Source: Calditrichota bacterium (GTDB taxonomy: Bacteria; Electryoneota; RPQS01). Taken from it: a stretch of DNA of 64,000 nucleotides. Location: contig JACJVZ010000001.1 in NCBI GenBank assembly GCA_020637445.1, positions 1,736,001-1,800,000 of the forward strand. Reading direction: 5' to 3'. Below, one piece after another: positions 9,272 to 17,523 of the stretch. Position numbers and translations under genes: made by a program. Numbering within the stretch: position 1 is the stretch's first letter; every line of letters starts with the position of its first letter. The notes beneath the pieces are model-generated. The model saw nothing but the letters and a program-made list of their open reading frames with translations. It was not told the origin of the DNA and searched no databases.

Positions 9272-9666
9272 CGCCAAGTATTGACAATCATCTTTAAACA
9301 TGTGAACACCCCGAACACTACACCACAAAGTGAGGATAGAGGGCGGACGCTTGGAACTAATACTCCGCAGTGTTGGCCCTCTTCTGGTCCCACCCTTGGC
9401 CGTCACTTGGTTTCACTTGGTGCCGAATACAATGATGAACATCGCCTCGTTTAGCAAGCATGACATTGCAAATCAGACATTCTTCCTGAGCAGCAAGACT
9501 GTTAACTGGCCACTTCCCCACCCTAGTTTCAGGACCTGGGTCACGTGATTGGCCGTCACTTGGCACCGTTTGGTGGCGTTTGCGTGACCCAGATTTGACC
9601 CCGTTTGGTGGAGCTTGACATCGCAGGCGAGTTAAAACAAGTATTTACATGCGTTTATTTGTGGAA
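9272..9666 (+). other. Intergenic region with short repeats next to a tRNA remnant
   Basis: No gene seen. It holds a 15-bp direct repeat TTGGCCGTCACTTGG (9396-9410 and 9549-9563), a 10-bp direct repeat CCGTTTGGTG (9566-9575 and 9601-9610), and a 10-bp inverted repeat CTGGGTCACG / CGTGACCCAG (9536-9545 and 9583-9592). Such crowding beside a tRNA 3' fragment resembles the arm region of an integrase attachment site; that reading is inference. Confidence 0.5.
9396..9563 (+). repeat. 15-bp direct repeat pair TTGGCCGTCACTTGG
   Basis: Exact copies at 9396-9410 and 9549-9563, 153 bases apart, in a gene-free stretch. Partial copies of the core (TTTCACTTGG at 9411-9420) lie next to the first one. Confidence 0.7.
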
Positions 9667-9710
9667 CTCTCACGCCGGTAACACGGGTTCGAATCCCGTA
9701 CGCGCTACTA
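9667..9710 (+). pseudogene. 3' half of a tRNA-Glu(CTC) gene, candidate attachment-site remnant
   Basis: The sequence begins exactly at an anticodon loop CTCTCAC (anticodon CTC), then gives the 3' anticodon strand GCCGG, variable loop TAAC, a perfect T-arm (ACGGG-TTCGAAT-CCCGT), a 3' acceptor strand ACGCGCT and discriminator A. The 5' half is absent: the bases before the loop (TGGAA) cannot pair with GCCGG, and no D-arm or AGCGCGT acceptor strand precedes it. Starting at the anticodon loop is what tyrosine-recombinase integration into a tRNA gene leaves at the distal end. The original downstream terminator is still present. Confidence 0.7.
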
Positions 9711-9716
9711 AAAATC

Positions 9717-9746
9717 AAGCCCTTAGGTTGTTGCCTAAGGGCTTTT
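9717..9746 (+). terminator. Rho-independent terminator of the former tRNA-Glu gene
   Basis: Arms AGCCCTTAGG and CCTAAGGGCT around TTGTTG, followed by TTTTT. It lies 10 bases after the tRNA remnant, as expected for an original tRNA transcription unit. Confidence 0.85.
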
Positions 9747-9980
9747 TGCTATTTGGGACCAGCGGATAGCGTTGAAGATTCGGCACTCTCGCTCAGGCAC
9801 CACTGATCCAAGATACTTAAGCATCATTGACCCGTCCAGAATGATAACAGTAAGATGAAGCATCCGTGCAATCAGGGGAACTGCCCCTGAGTTTGATCCA
9901 AGTTGATTGAAATGTATGCATATGGCTCATCATTTGCACCCTAATAGGGAAAATGTAGTGAAAACACCACGGAGTACCCA

Positions 9981-11126
9981 ATGGTACCGAAAAGCAGCAA
10001 ATCCATGGTCGTGCACAAGGCGCAGAGCTTCCAAATTGACCCGCACGCGGCCATTTCCGAACTCAGAGAGAAGTTGAATTGTCCCAACATGGCTGGTGTC
10101 GTCTTCTTTTGTTCGGTTGATTACGACTTGGAAGCGCTGGGTCAGGAATTGAAGAGCACGTTTTCATGTCCGGTAGTCGGTTGCACGACGGCCGGTGAAA
10201 TCGGGCCGAACGGATACAGCGACCATAGTATCACGGCATTCAGCATGGAAACCGAGAACCTTGAAATTCACCCGTTTCAAATTCCGGAGCTCGACAAATG
10301 CGGGGCCATAGAGCTTGAAGAGATATCTGGGCGAATAAAAGAAACGATTAGAAATCGTACGTCGGAACTGCCGGACACTAAGCCTTTCGGATTTTTCCTG
10401 ATTGACGGATTGTCTTTGAAGGAAGAACAAATTATCGGCCAGTTGTACTACACACTTGAATCACTTCCGATTGTCGGAGGCTCGGCGGGCGGCGGAGCTA
10501 ATTTTGATCCAACGTTCGTCTATTTCGACGGGAAGTTTCTGGCGAATTCCGCGCTGTTTACTCTGTTCATAACTTCTCATCCGTTTGAAGTCTTCAGGAC
10601 ACAGCACTTTGTTCCAATGGAAGGAAAACTGGTCATCACGAAAGCAAAGCCGGAAGAACGGCTGGTGATGGAAATAAATGGCAGACCCGCTGCTCAGGAA
10701 TATGCCCGCTGCCTCGGACTCTGCAACGATGACTTAACAAGCGAAGTTCTCGCCATGCACCCCGTGATGCTGAAACTTGGCGGCGAGTACTATGTCCGCT
10801 CGGTAATGCGCAAGCTGGACGACGGATCCCTGCAGTTTGCTTGCGCAATTGACGAGGGTCTCGTATTGACAATGGCTGACGGCGTGGACATCATTGACAA
10901 CCTGCAAAACTCGCTTGACGAACTGTCAAACAGAATGAACCCGCAGGTGATTATCGGATGCGAGTGTTTCTTCCGCAAACTTGAGGTTATGGAAAAAGAC
11001 ATTCGAGATTCGATCAGCAGAATCATGTCCCACCACAACGTGATAGGATTTCACACGTACGGTGAGCAGATAAACTCGGTGCACGTGAATCAGACATTCA
11101 CAGGAGTCGCAATCGGAGCGGAATAA
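9981..11126 (+). CDS. FIST domain sensory protein
   Basis: A 381-aa protein with a FIST N domain (residues about 30-225; 'CPVVGCTTAGEIGPNGYSDHSITAF' is the characteristic core, with 'LPIVGGSAGGG' later) and a FIST C domain (about 226-375). FIST proteins are proposed small-ligand sensors, often for amino acids, linked to signal transduction. There is no signal peptide or membrane segment, so it is cytoplasmic. The ATG follows 'ACGGAGTACCC'. Its stop overlaps the start of a hybrid histidine kinase (TAATG), so the two probably act as one sensory unit, with FIST giving the input and the kinase the output. Confidence 0.88.
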   Translation: MVPKSSKSMVVHKAQSFQIDPHAAISELREKLNCPNMAGVVFFCSVDYDLEALGQELKSTFSCPVVGCTTAGEIGPNGYSDHSITAFSMETENLEIHPFQIPELDKCGAIELEEISGRIKETIRNRTSELPDTKPFGFFLIDGLSLKEEQIIGQLYYTLESLPIVGGSAGGGANFDPTFVYFDGKFLANSALFTLFITSHPFEVFRTQHFVPMEGKLVITKAKPEERLVMEINGRPAAQEYARCLGLCNDDLTSEVLAMHPVMLKLGGEYYVRSVMRKLDDGSLQFACAIDEGLVLTMADGVDIIDNLQNSLDELSNRMNPQVIIGCECFFRKLEVMEKDIRDSISRIMSHHNVIGFHTYGEQINSVHVNQTFTGVAIGAE

Positions 11127-13384
11127 TGTCTGACATGCGGGAATTAGAAGACCGACTTGCCGAACTCGAAGACGAGCTTACGAGCCTGCGGGCGATCAAT
11201 GCCGCGCTGATGAGCCGTGTGGAACGAAGCACGGACTCAGCGGGAAGCTCGTTTTCCCTCTTCGAGTCCAACATTCTGCTCCAGCAGCGCGTGCAGGAAC
11301 ATACGAAGGACTTGCAGAAATCAAATGAAAAGCTGCAGGAAGAGATCACCGAGCATAAACGGACGGAGAATGAGCTTCGCAGAACGCAGAAGCAAACACG
11401 TCAGATCATCGACACCGCGCTCGACGCCGTGATCGCATTCGACCGCAGTTGGAACATACTCGATTGGAACCACCGCGCCGAGGAGACTTTCGGCTACAGC
11501 GCGACAACGGCATTGGATGGCTTAACTTTGTCGTCATTGATCGCGCCGGGAGGTCACGACAAACTAAGTCACTACTTGACCAGCCGTGATACCGAACACA
11601 CACAGACACGACGCACGCTTGAGCTAACAGCGCGCCACCGGGACAGTCACGAGTTTCCCGTGGAGATTGCGGTGTCGTTGCTGCACGCGGGCGAGACACC
11701 CGTCTTCAGCGCCTTCATCCGCGACATCACCGAACGAAAACTTGCCGAAGAAGCGCGCTATAAGACACTATTTGAAAACTCGCCTGTCGCCCTAAGAGAA
11801 ATGGATTTCGCAGGCGTCAAAACCTATGTTGACAAGCTGGCGTCGCGGGGAATTCACGATTTGCGGGAATATTTTCAACAGTTTCCGGAAGCGGTAGAAC
11901 ATTGTCTCACATTGGTCCGTGTCATTGACGTAAATTTAGCAACAGCGAAGTTGCTGCGGGCCGAGAGCAAGCAGCAAGTGCATGATTCATTCGGCGATTT
12001 GTTCCGTGGCGACTACGTAAAGACCTTTGTCGACGAACTCGTTTCCTTGGCGTCCGGAAAAGCCAACTTTGAAATGGAATCGCAAATGTCCTCGCTGGAT
12101 GGTCAAACCATTTTTGTCGCGATCAGCGTATCCATAGCGCCGGGACATTTGAACACGTGGTCGAAAGTGTTTGTGTCCATGCTCGACATTTCGGACCGTA
12201 TCCGCGCGGAACAAGAGAAGAGCAAATTGGAAGCTCAGATTCGTCAGAATCAGAAGATGGAAACGATTGGCACGTTGGCGGGCGGAATCGCGCACGACTT
12301 CAACAACATGCTTTCGCCAATCCTTGGCTATGCGGACATCATCGCGGACGCTCCGGACGACACAGACTCCGTGCAAGAGGCAATACGGAACGTCGTGGCG
12401 GCAGCGCTGCGCGCCCGCGATCTTGTCAGGCAGATACTCACATTCAGCAGGCAAGTTGAACATGAGATGAAGCCAATACGACCGGCGCCTCTTGTAAAAG
12501 AAGTACTGGACTTGTTGCGGGCTTCGCTGCCAACGACCGTCGCTCTGTCATCCAAGGTTGATTATCAGTCGAACGTCATAATGGCCGATCCGACCCAGAT
12601 TCATCAGGTCATATTGAATTTATGCACGAACGCGTTTCAATCTCTGGAAAATGCTTCGGGGACGATTCAAGTCAGATTGCAAAACATTACGCTAACGAAC
12701 GAGCCTGAGAACAATACGGACAACCTTCATCCCGGTGACTACGTGTGCCTGACAGTCTCGGATACGGGCTGCGGCATCGACCAAGCGAATATCGAACGCA
12801 TCTTTGAGCCGTTTTACACGACGAAGGAGGTCGGCAGCGGTACGGGAATGGGACTTTCCGTGACGCACGGGATAGTGCAAAAACACGGCGGCAAAATCTC
12901 AGTGGACAGCGTCCGCGGAGTCGGCACAAGTTTTCACGTATATTTGCCGTCCATTGTCCAGCGGGACGCAAACACCGAAGACCATTTGTCAAGACCACTG
13001 CACGGAAACGAGCGCGTCTTGGTAATTGACGATGAAGAGCTTGTCGCAAAGACTACGGGGAAGCAGCTCGAACGTCTCGGCTACAAGGTAACGATTGTAA
13101 CGACTCCCAGTGAAGCTCTTAAGCAAATACGTACCGCACCGGAGTCATTTGACGTCGTCGTTACTGACCAGACAATGCCGGAAATTCCGGGACATATGCT
13201 TGCCAAGGAGATTTCGCAGATCAGACCGGACTTGCCGATTCTTCTTCTCACCGGCTACAGTCAAGTCACTGTAGTCGAGGAGATTCACTCATGCGGCATT
13301 CACCAAGTCTTGATGAAACCTGTAAGCTCCGCGGACTTGTCCACCGCGATACGGCGCGCTTTGGCCACAAAACAAGAAAAGTGA
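11126..13384 (+). CDS. Soluble hybrid histidine kinase (coiled coil, two PAS, HisKA, HATPase, REC)
   Basis: A 752-aa protein without membrane segments. Domains in order: N-terminal coiled coil (1-100), PAS (about 100-205, 'AVIAFDRSWNILDWN'), a second, longer PAS-like unit (about 210-365), HisKA with H-box GGIAHDFNNML (H390 the phosphoryl acceptor), HATPase with N-box 'LCTNAF', G1 'DTGCGI', F-box 'FEPFYTTK' and G2 'GTGMGLS', and a C-terminal receiver with acceptor D681 in 'VVVTDQTMP'. The ATG overlaps the FIST stop by one base. No DNA-binding output is nearby, so the receiver probably passes phosphate onward or controls the kinase. A bidirectional terminator follows. Confidence 0.92.
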   Translation: MSDMRELEDRLAELEDELTSLRAINAALMSRVERSTDSAGSSFSLFESNILLQQRVQEHTKDLQKSNEKLQEEITEHKRTENELRRTQKQTRQIIDTALDAVIAFDRSWNILDWNHRAEETFGYSATTALDGLTLSSLIAPGGHDKLSHYLTSRDTEHTQTRRTLELTARHRDSHEFPVEIAVSLLHAGETPVFSAFIRDITERKLAEEARYKTLFENSPVALREMDFAGVKTYVDKLASRGIHDLREYFQQFPEAVEHCLTLVRVIDVNLATAKLLRAESKQQVHDSFGDLFRGDYVKTFVDELVSLASGKANFEMESQMSSLDGQTIFVAISVSIAPGHLNTWSKVFVSMLDISDRIRAEQEKSKLEAQIRQNQKMETIGTLAGGIAHDFNNMLSPILGYADIIADAPDDTDSVQEAIRNVVAAALRARDLVRQILTFSRQVEHEMKPIRPAPLVKEVLDLLRASLPTTVALSSKVDYQSNVIMADPTQIHQVILNLCTNAFQSLENASGTIQVRLQNITLTNEPENNTDNLHPGDYVCLTVSDTGCGIDQANIERIFEPFYTTKEVGSGTGMGLSVTHGIVQKHGGKISVDSVRGVGTSFHVYLPSIVQRDANTEDHLSRPLHGNERVLVIDDEELVAKTTGKQLERLGYKVTIVTTPSEALKQIRTAPESFDVVVTDQTMPEIPGHMLAKEISQIRPDLPILLLTGYSQVTVVEEIHSCGIHQVLMKPVSSADLSTAIRRALATKQEK

Positions 13385-13471
13385 CGTGAACCATTTCGCT
13401 CGCAATGAGTGTTCCTTGCAATCCTGCAACTGAACGTGAGTCGTATCAGCACGACACAATAAAGCAAATGA

Positions 13472-13498
13472 AAAGAGCCTGCTTACAGCAGGCTCTTT
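13472..13498. terminator. Bidirectional terminator between the hybrid kinase and the sulfur operon
   Basis: Arms AAAGAGCCTGC and GCAGGCTCTTT flank a short loop; the A-run and T-run allow use in both directions, serving the plus-strand kinase and the minus-strand operon ending at 13522. Confidence 0.75.
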
Positions 13499-13521
13499 CG
13501 TTACATGAGTTTTCGCGGACT

Positions 13522-14715
13522 TTAGCAGCCGCCGGTGATCTTTTTAGGTTTCTTGGCGACGATCTGCGGTTTGTCTTTCATATCCTTGATCAGTTGGTCG
13601 ATCGTTTGTTTGGCTTGCAAACGGAAGTCAGCGACGTCCTGATCGTAGCGGCCTCCGTTCAGTCCGTCGTACGGATCGGTCAAAATCTCTTCGCGGAATT
13701 GATGCAGCCCGCCTTGAAGTACGGCGAGGTTTCTGTAGCCGATTTCATCCAAAACGTGGTAAGCCCGCACGGCATCGTCGACGTTGGAAGCCACCATAAC
13801 CTTCTTTACGTGACGCTGAGCAAGAACGCGGTTCCACTCTTTTCCAAACAGGCTTTCGGTTTGAATATTGATCGAGCCCGGCAGAGCGAACTTGTTGAAC
13901 GACGCCGTGTCACGCACGTCAATTACTTGGATATTCGGTTCACGGTCGACGATCCGGAATGCGAGTTCGTCCGCGGTCATATATTCTGCCGGATGTTCGG
14001 CGACGTACTCGGGCTCAGAGACTTTTTCGATGATGCGCATCTTGCGGTTCGGCAAAGTGATGAGCATAACTCCGGCGAGAACTGCCACGGCGGCGGCGAC
14101 GGCGTGTCTGCGAATGTGAAAGTCACGCGCCGGAGCGAACGGGTTCACGCGCTTTTCAATCATGCTTGTCACCGCAAAAGCAATCAATGCCACTGCGACT
14201 AAAAGAAACGCAAACCAGCCGGCGGTCATGCCCAACGTGTCGTATATGCGGATTGGGCCAAATGCCGAGGAAACGTAGAATGACTTCCACGACGGATAGA
14301 ATTCTCCGAACGTGAAGACGCCAAGTCCGATACCGCCGATAAAGAAGAGGGCGTCAATTTTGCCGATGGCCGCAGCGCAGACGCTGGTACCGGGACAATA
14401 GCCGCCGAGAATAAAACCGACTCCCATGACAGCGCCGCCGACGAGCGCGGGCCACAGCCAGAGCGGATTGATGTAGATCATTTCCGTGTCGAGCAAGCCC
14501 GCATAGCTCAGCAGCATGATGCCGCCCATGGCCGTCGCGGCCGCCGTGAAGAAGACACGCAAGACGGTGAAATCGTAGCCGTAAAAAAGTCCGGCGAGCC
14601 GTCGGGACGAAGAGAAGCCGGCCTGTTCGAGCACCCAGCCGAAAGCAATGCCGAGAAACAGAGCGACCACGAGGTTCATTTCATTTGAGATTAGGTCAGG
14701 AACAAACGGTCCCAT
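13522..14715 (-). CDS. YeeE/YedE-type sulfur transporter half fused to a rhodanese-fold domain lacking its catalytic Cys
   Basis: A 397-aa protein. The ATG at 14715 follows 'TGGAGTAAAAACTACT'; a longer frame reaching 14808 would overlap the upstream gene and is not used. The N-terminal about 180 residues are multi-pass YeeE/YedE membrane helices with the signature 'GGYCPGTSVCAAAIGKIDAL'. After two more helices comes a rhodanese fold (about 265-365, 'IQVIDVRDTASFNKFALPGS' to 'NLAVLQGGLHQF'). The usual active-site Cys loop is replaced by 'VMVASNVDDAV', with no Cys anywhere in the domain. The chain ends in KKITGGC, so the only Cys after the membrane part is the last residue. It probably moves or handles reduced sulfur with the adjacent YeeE half. 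Confidence 0.85.
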   Translation of the reverse strand: MGPFVPDLISNEMNLVVALFLGIAFGWVLEQAGFSSSRRLAGLFYGYDFTVLRVFFTAAATAMGGIMLLSYAGLLDTEMIYINPLWLWPALVGGAVMGVGFILGGYCPGTSVCAAAIGKIDALFFIGGIGLGVFTFGEFYPSWKSFYVSSAFGPIRIYDTLGMTAGWFAFLLVAVALIAFAVTSMIEKRVNPFAPARDFHIRRHAVAAAVAVLAGVMLITLPNRKMRIIEKVSEPEYVAEHPAEYMTADELAFRIVDREPNIQVIDVRDTASFNKFALPGSINIQTESLFGKEWNRVLAQRHVKKVMVASNVDDAVRAYHVLDEIGYRNLAVLQGGLHQFREEILTDPYDGLNGGRYDQDVADFRLQAKQTIDQLIKDMKDKPQIVAKKPKKITGGC

Positions 14716-14737
14716 AGTAGTTTTTACTCCAGTTCGT

Positions 14738-15259
14738 TTAGATCCACAACCTGCGGAAGAAATAGGCCACCAGATAGCCCGTGCCGAAGATGGCGAGCAT
14801 GGTAACAAAGCCCGCGGTCGAGAGCACGGCCATGCCGCTCAATGCGGCGCCGCTTGTGCAGCCGCGCGCGAATTGCGCACCAATGCCGAAGAGCGCACCG
14901 CCGATCACGGCAAAGATCCAACGTTTCGAGTGCGAGATTCTTGGACCGCCTTCAGTCCGAAAGGACAAACGGTCGGAAATGAGTCCTGAAAGAAACGCTC
15001 CGATCAACACACCGATCAATTCAAAGACAAGCCAAGATTTTAGCGGGCTGTCTTTGCCTTCTTCGAGATACGGGCCATAGTAGGGCGACGCTTGCGCATG
15101 TTCCGGCGCGACGGCGTCAACGGTCACAATGACGGCGTCTTTGATCGCGCCACTGGCTCCGAGTCCTCTTCCCGTAATGAAAATGCTGGCCAACAAGACA
15201 AGTCCGAGAAAGAACCCGGCCAAATAGGGATTCATATATTTTGTGGTAATTTTCTCCAT
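14738..15259 (-). CDS. YeeE/YedE-type sulfur transporter half
   Basis: A 173-aa membrane protein with four or five predicted helices and the family motif 'ARGCTSGAALSGMAVL'. In thiosulfate transporters of this family (TsuA/YeeE), conserved Cys residues pass the substrate through the pore; here that Cys motif is on one polypeptide and the 'CPGT' motif on the next, so the two proteins probably form one split transporter. Its ATG overlaps the stop of the cytochrome b gene (TAATG), and 22 bases separate it from the next gene. The substrate (thiosulfate, sulfide or polysulfide) is inference. Confidence 0.85.
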   Translation of the reverse strand: MEKITTKYMNPYLAGFFLGLVLLASIFITGRGLGASGAIKDAVIVTVDAVAPEHAQASPYYGPYLEEGKDSPLKSWLVFELIGVLIGAFLSGLISDRLSFRTEGGPRISHSKRWIFAVIGGALFGIGAQFARGCTSGAALSGMAVLSTAGFVTMLAIFGTGYLVAYFFRRLWI

Positions 15260-15918
15260 TAGTCCACCATCTCCGCTTGACGTTCCGCTTTCTGTTCCAT
15301 CTGTTCGTGGTCGTCGGTATGCAGGTCCTCAAATCCCGTGACCATCGCCTTAAGATTGGACGTCAGCGTTCCACCGGTCGTCGCCAGATAAACATGCGCA
15401 ACGAAGAATCCGATCAACAGGAACGCGCCAAGCGTATGGATGACCGCAACGACTGATAGGCCTTTAATGTTTAGACTGATAATTTCGAATTGCTGTGGAT
15501 AACGGTAGAACATGTAGATTAACCCAGACGTCACGACGATGGGAATGACGAGCACTTTCAGACCGGCATACACGAGTTTTTGCAGCGGATTGAGCTTACT
15601 TAGAACCGACTTTCGCGTCGGATGAGGAGCGCCTCTGAAAATACCCGTGATGTAGTAATCAATTTGCGCACGGATGTTCGTCGTTGTCGGAACGTACTGC
15701 CGCCACTCTCCGCTGGTGAGGTGCCAGAAGATCGCGAAGCTGATCAGAATCAGGAAGGCAATCGCGGCGAAGTTGTGAATCTGCACGGCCTGACGGAATC
15801 CGAAGAATTTCAGCGAACCGTGAATTTCAAATCCGGTTACACCGAGCAGAGAAATCAGGATTGCCTGTGCCCAATGCCAGAAGCGTTCGAAAGCCGGGTA
15901 AACGTATTCGCGTTTCAT
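15259..15918 (-). CDS. Membrane di-heme cytochrome b (b561 / thiosulfate-reductase gamma type)
   Basis: A 219-aa protein with about four to five transmembrane helices and helix-borne His residues suited to heme b ligation ('FERFWHWAQAILI', 'AVQIHNFAAI', 'VIHTLGAFLLIGFFVAHVYL'). It has the layout of the membrane cytochrome b of formate dehydrogenases and thiosulfate reductases, which exchange electrons between the quinone pool and a periplasmic partner. Its ATG overlaps the stop of the octaheme cytochrome gene by four bases (ATGA), so the natural partner is that cytochrome. The C-terminal tail is charged and cytoplasmic. Confidence 0.85.
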   Translation of the reverse strand: MKREYVYPAFERFWHWAQAILISLLGVTGFEIHGSLKFFGFRQAVQIHNFAAIAFLILISFAIFWHLTSGEWRQYVPTTTNIRAQIDYYITGIFRGAPHPTRKSVLSKLNPLQKLVYAGLKVLVIPIVVTSGLIYMFYRYPQQFEIISLNIKGLSVVAVIHTLGAFLLIGFFVAHVYLATTGGTLTSNLKAMVTGFEDLHTDDHEQMEQKAERQAEMVD

Positions 15919-17483
15919 AGCTCGGCTCCTTTCCGACGGCGGGAAATCACGAAGCGCGCCGCGCCGTGCACCATCACACCAAGCAAAGTCAGAATCAGGA
16001 TACCAGCTCCCGCCCTGTCAATCCAGATGTTGCGGTCACGACCGGGCATATAGAAATCCGTCAGGTTCGCCAACCGGCTATCGGTGCGCGAGTGGCACTC
16101 GGAGCACGTCACGGCTTTCTTTGCGGGAGCGACCATGTGATTGACCGGCCAATACATGTTCGTGTTAGTGAATCCGAATTCGCCGCTGTACGGCAGACCG
16201 ACTTCATTCATGCCGGCCGCACAGGCTTTCTGCCAATCGAATTCATTCCAGTATGCGCTGTCGCCGGGATGTGTCGAAACAGTCTTGGGCTGGATCAGGT
16301 AATTGTTTTGCGTGTCGTAGATTTGTTTCGAGCGGTGTACTTTCACCGGAATAATCTTCGAGTCCGGATCGTTGTACGATCCCTGCAGCGAATTTATTTT
16401 CAGCGTGTCACTCGGATCGAATTTGTCGCCGAGCAAATAGTGCGATGCAGTGCCGTTGAACCACGCGTATTCGGGTTTCAAGTCCTTGCCCCACACAAAG
16501 GATCCCTTGATGGACATATACGTGTCCACGCCAAGCGAATCATCCTCAACTTCAAACGGTTTGCCGTCACGCAACTGTCCGGCCGTGGACCAATCCCATT
16601 GGACTTTGGTGGGATTTTCTTTGGCATAGGTTGGGATGTGACAGGTTTGACACGCGACTTTGAGAGTGTGGTTGTTCAGAATATTGTCGGCATGCGGCAG
16701 ATCACCGTGGCAGCTTTCGCAGCGAACGCGGTCGCGGTTCATCGAAGAAACGGAGTATGATTTGCCGAGCATCTGGTGCTGGTCGGCAGTGTGACAGGCG
16801 ACGCACTGCATATTCACGCCCTCAACCGCCATATGCACGTCGAGATCTTTTGACGGATCGAACATGGCCATGTCCAAGTCGCCGTGCTTAACGTTGTTTC
16901 CTCCGCCGCCGAAGAAGTGGCACGTGCCGCAATTCGTGCGCGTGGGTTTGCCGACCTGCTTAGCAACTTCCGTCAGGTCGACGTTAGGATTGGGCATACC
17001 CGCGCCGGCCTTTATGTAGAGGTTGCTCTGATCGTGACAAGCCAAGCAATCAACGTTGTACGGATTGTGAAAATCGAAATTCGCGTCGCCCCATCCGTAG
17101 CCGATGTGACAGCGGTTGCAGGCCTGTTGATTGCCGGAGATGCCGATGCAAAAGTTGTTGAGGATGTTTTTCTTGCCGACCTTTCGGATACCCTGACCTT
17201 CAATGTACTCCATGCGTTCCCAATTCCAGTGGGAGGAATTCATGACTTCAAGGTGCCGTTCAGTGTGGCAACTGATGCAGGCTTTGGTGACGTCCTGCGG
17301 CTGTTCGAACGGTCCGTCGAGTACGTCAAATTTGGCGTGGTCGACGGAAGGTTTGTGCTTGACCGAATACTCCGAACGCAGATATTCAAGCGGAGTCCGG
17401 TCAATGCTTTTTTCCGGCAATATGTTCAGCACCAGCAGAATCGCCGTTCCCAGAAAAGCCAGTGCCAGAAGGATGCGTCTCAT
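15915..17483 (-). CDS. Octaheme c-type cytochrome, tetrathionate reductase (OTR) family, membrane anchored
   Basis: A 522-aa protein with exactly eight CxxCH heme motifs (CISCH, CNRCH, CLACH, CGTCH, CVACH, CESCH, CQTCH, CSECH). Length, motif count and the 'GYGWGDANFDF' and 'NVDCLACHDQ' context fit the octaheme tetrathionate reductase family, whose Shewanella member reduces tetrathionate, nitrite and hydroxylamine in vitro. An N-terminal helix (about 2-22) and a C-terminal helix (about 480-505) anchor it, unlike soluble OTR. I chose ATG at 17483; a TTG at 17498 with 'AGGGACGA' close by is an alternative start. It probably exchanges electrons with the quinone pool through the adjacent cytochrome b. 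The physiological direction is not determined by sequence. Confidence 0.88.
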   Translation of the reverse strand: MRRILLALAFLGTAILLVLNILPEKSIDRTPLEYLRSEYSVKHKPSVDHAKFDVLDGPFEQPQDVTKACISCHTERHLEVMNSSHWNWERMEYIEGQGIRKVGKKNILNNFCIGISGNQQACNRCHIGYGWGDANFDFHNPYNVDCLACHDQSNLYIKAGAGMPNPNVDLTEVAKQVGKPTRTNCGTCHFFGGGGNNVKHGDLDMAMFDPSKDLDVHMAVEGVNMQCVACHTADQHQMLGKSYSVSSMNRDRVRCESCHGDLPHADNILNNHTLKVACQTCHIPTYAKENPTKVQWDWSTAGQLRDGKPFEVEDDSLGVDTYMSIKGSFVWGKDLKPEYAWFNGTASHYLLGDKFDPSDTLKINSLQGSYNDPDSKIIPVKVHRSKQIYDTQNNYLIQPKTVSTHPGDSAYWNEFDWQKACAAGMNEVGLPYSGEFGFTNTNMYWPVNHMVAPAKKAVTCSECHSRTDSRLANLTDFYMPGRDRNIWIDRAGAGILILTLLGVMVHGAARFVISRRRKGAEL

Positions 17484-17523
17484 AGCGCAATCAGACAATC
17501 GTCCCTAAGTTTATGAATAAGAA

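Noticed and set aside
9600..9710. A complete tRNA-Glu gene
   Set aside because: Only the part from the anticodon loop to the 3' end fits. No acceptor 5' strand, D-arm or matching 5' anticodon strand precedes it, so it is a fragment.
16884..17516. 210-aa open frame on the plus strand
   Set aside because: Antisense to the octaheme cytochrome gene, whose eight CxxCH motifs establish the true strand.
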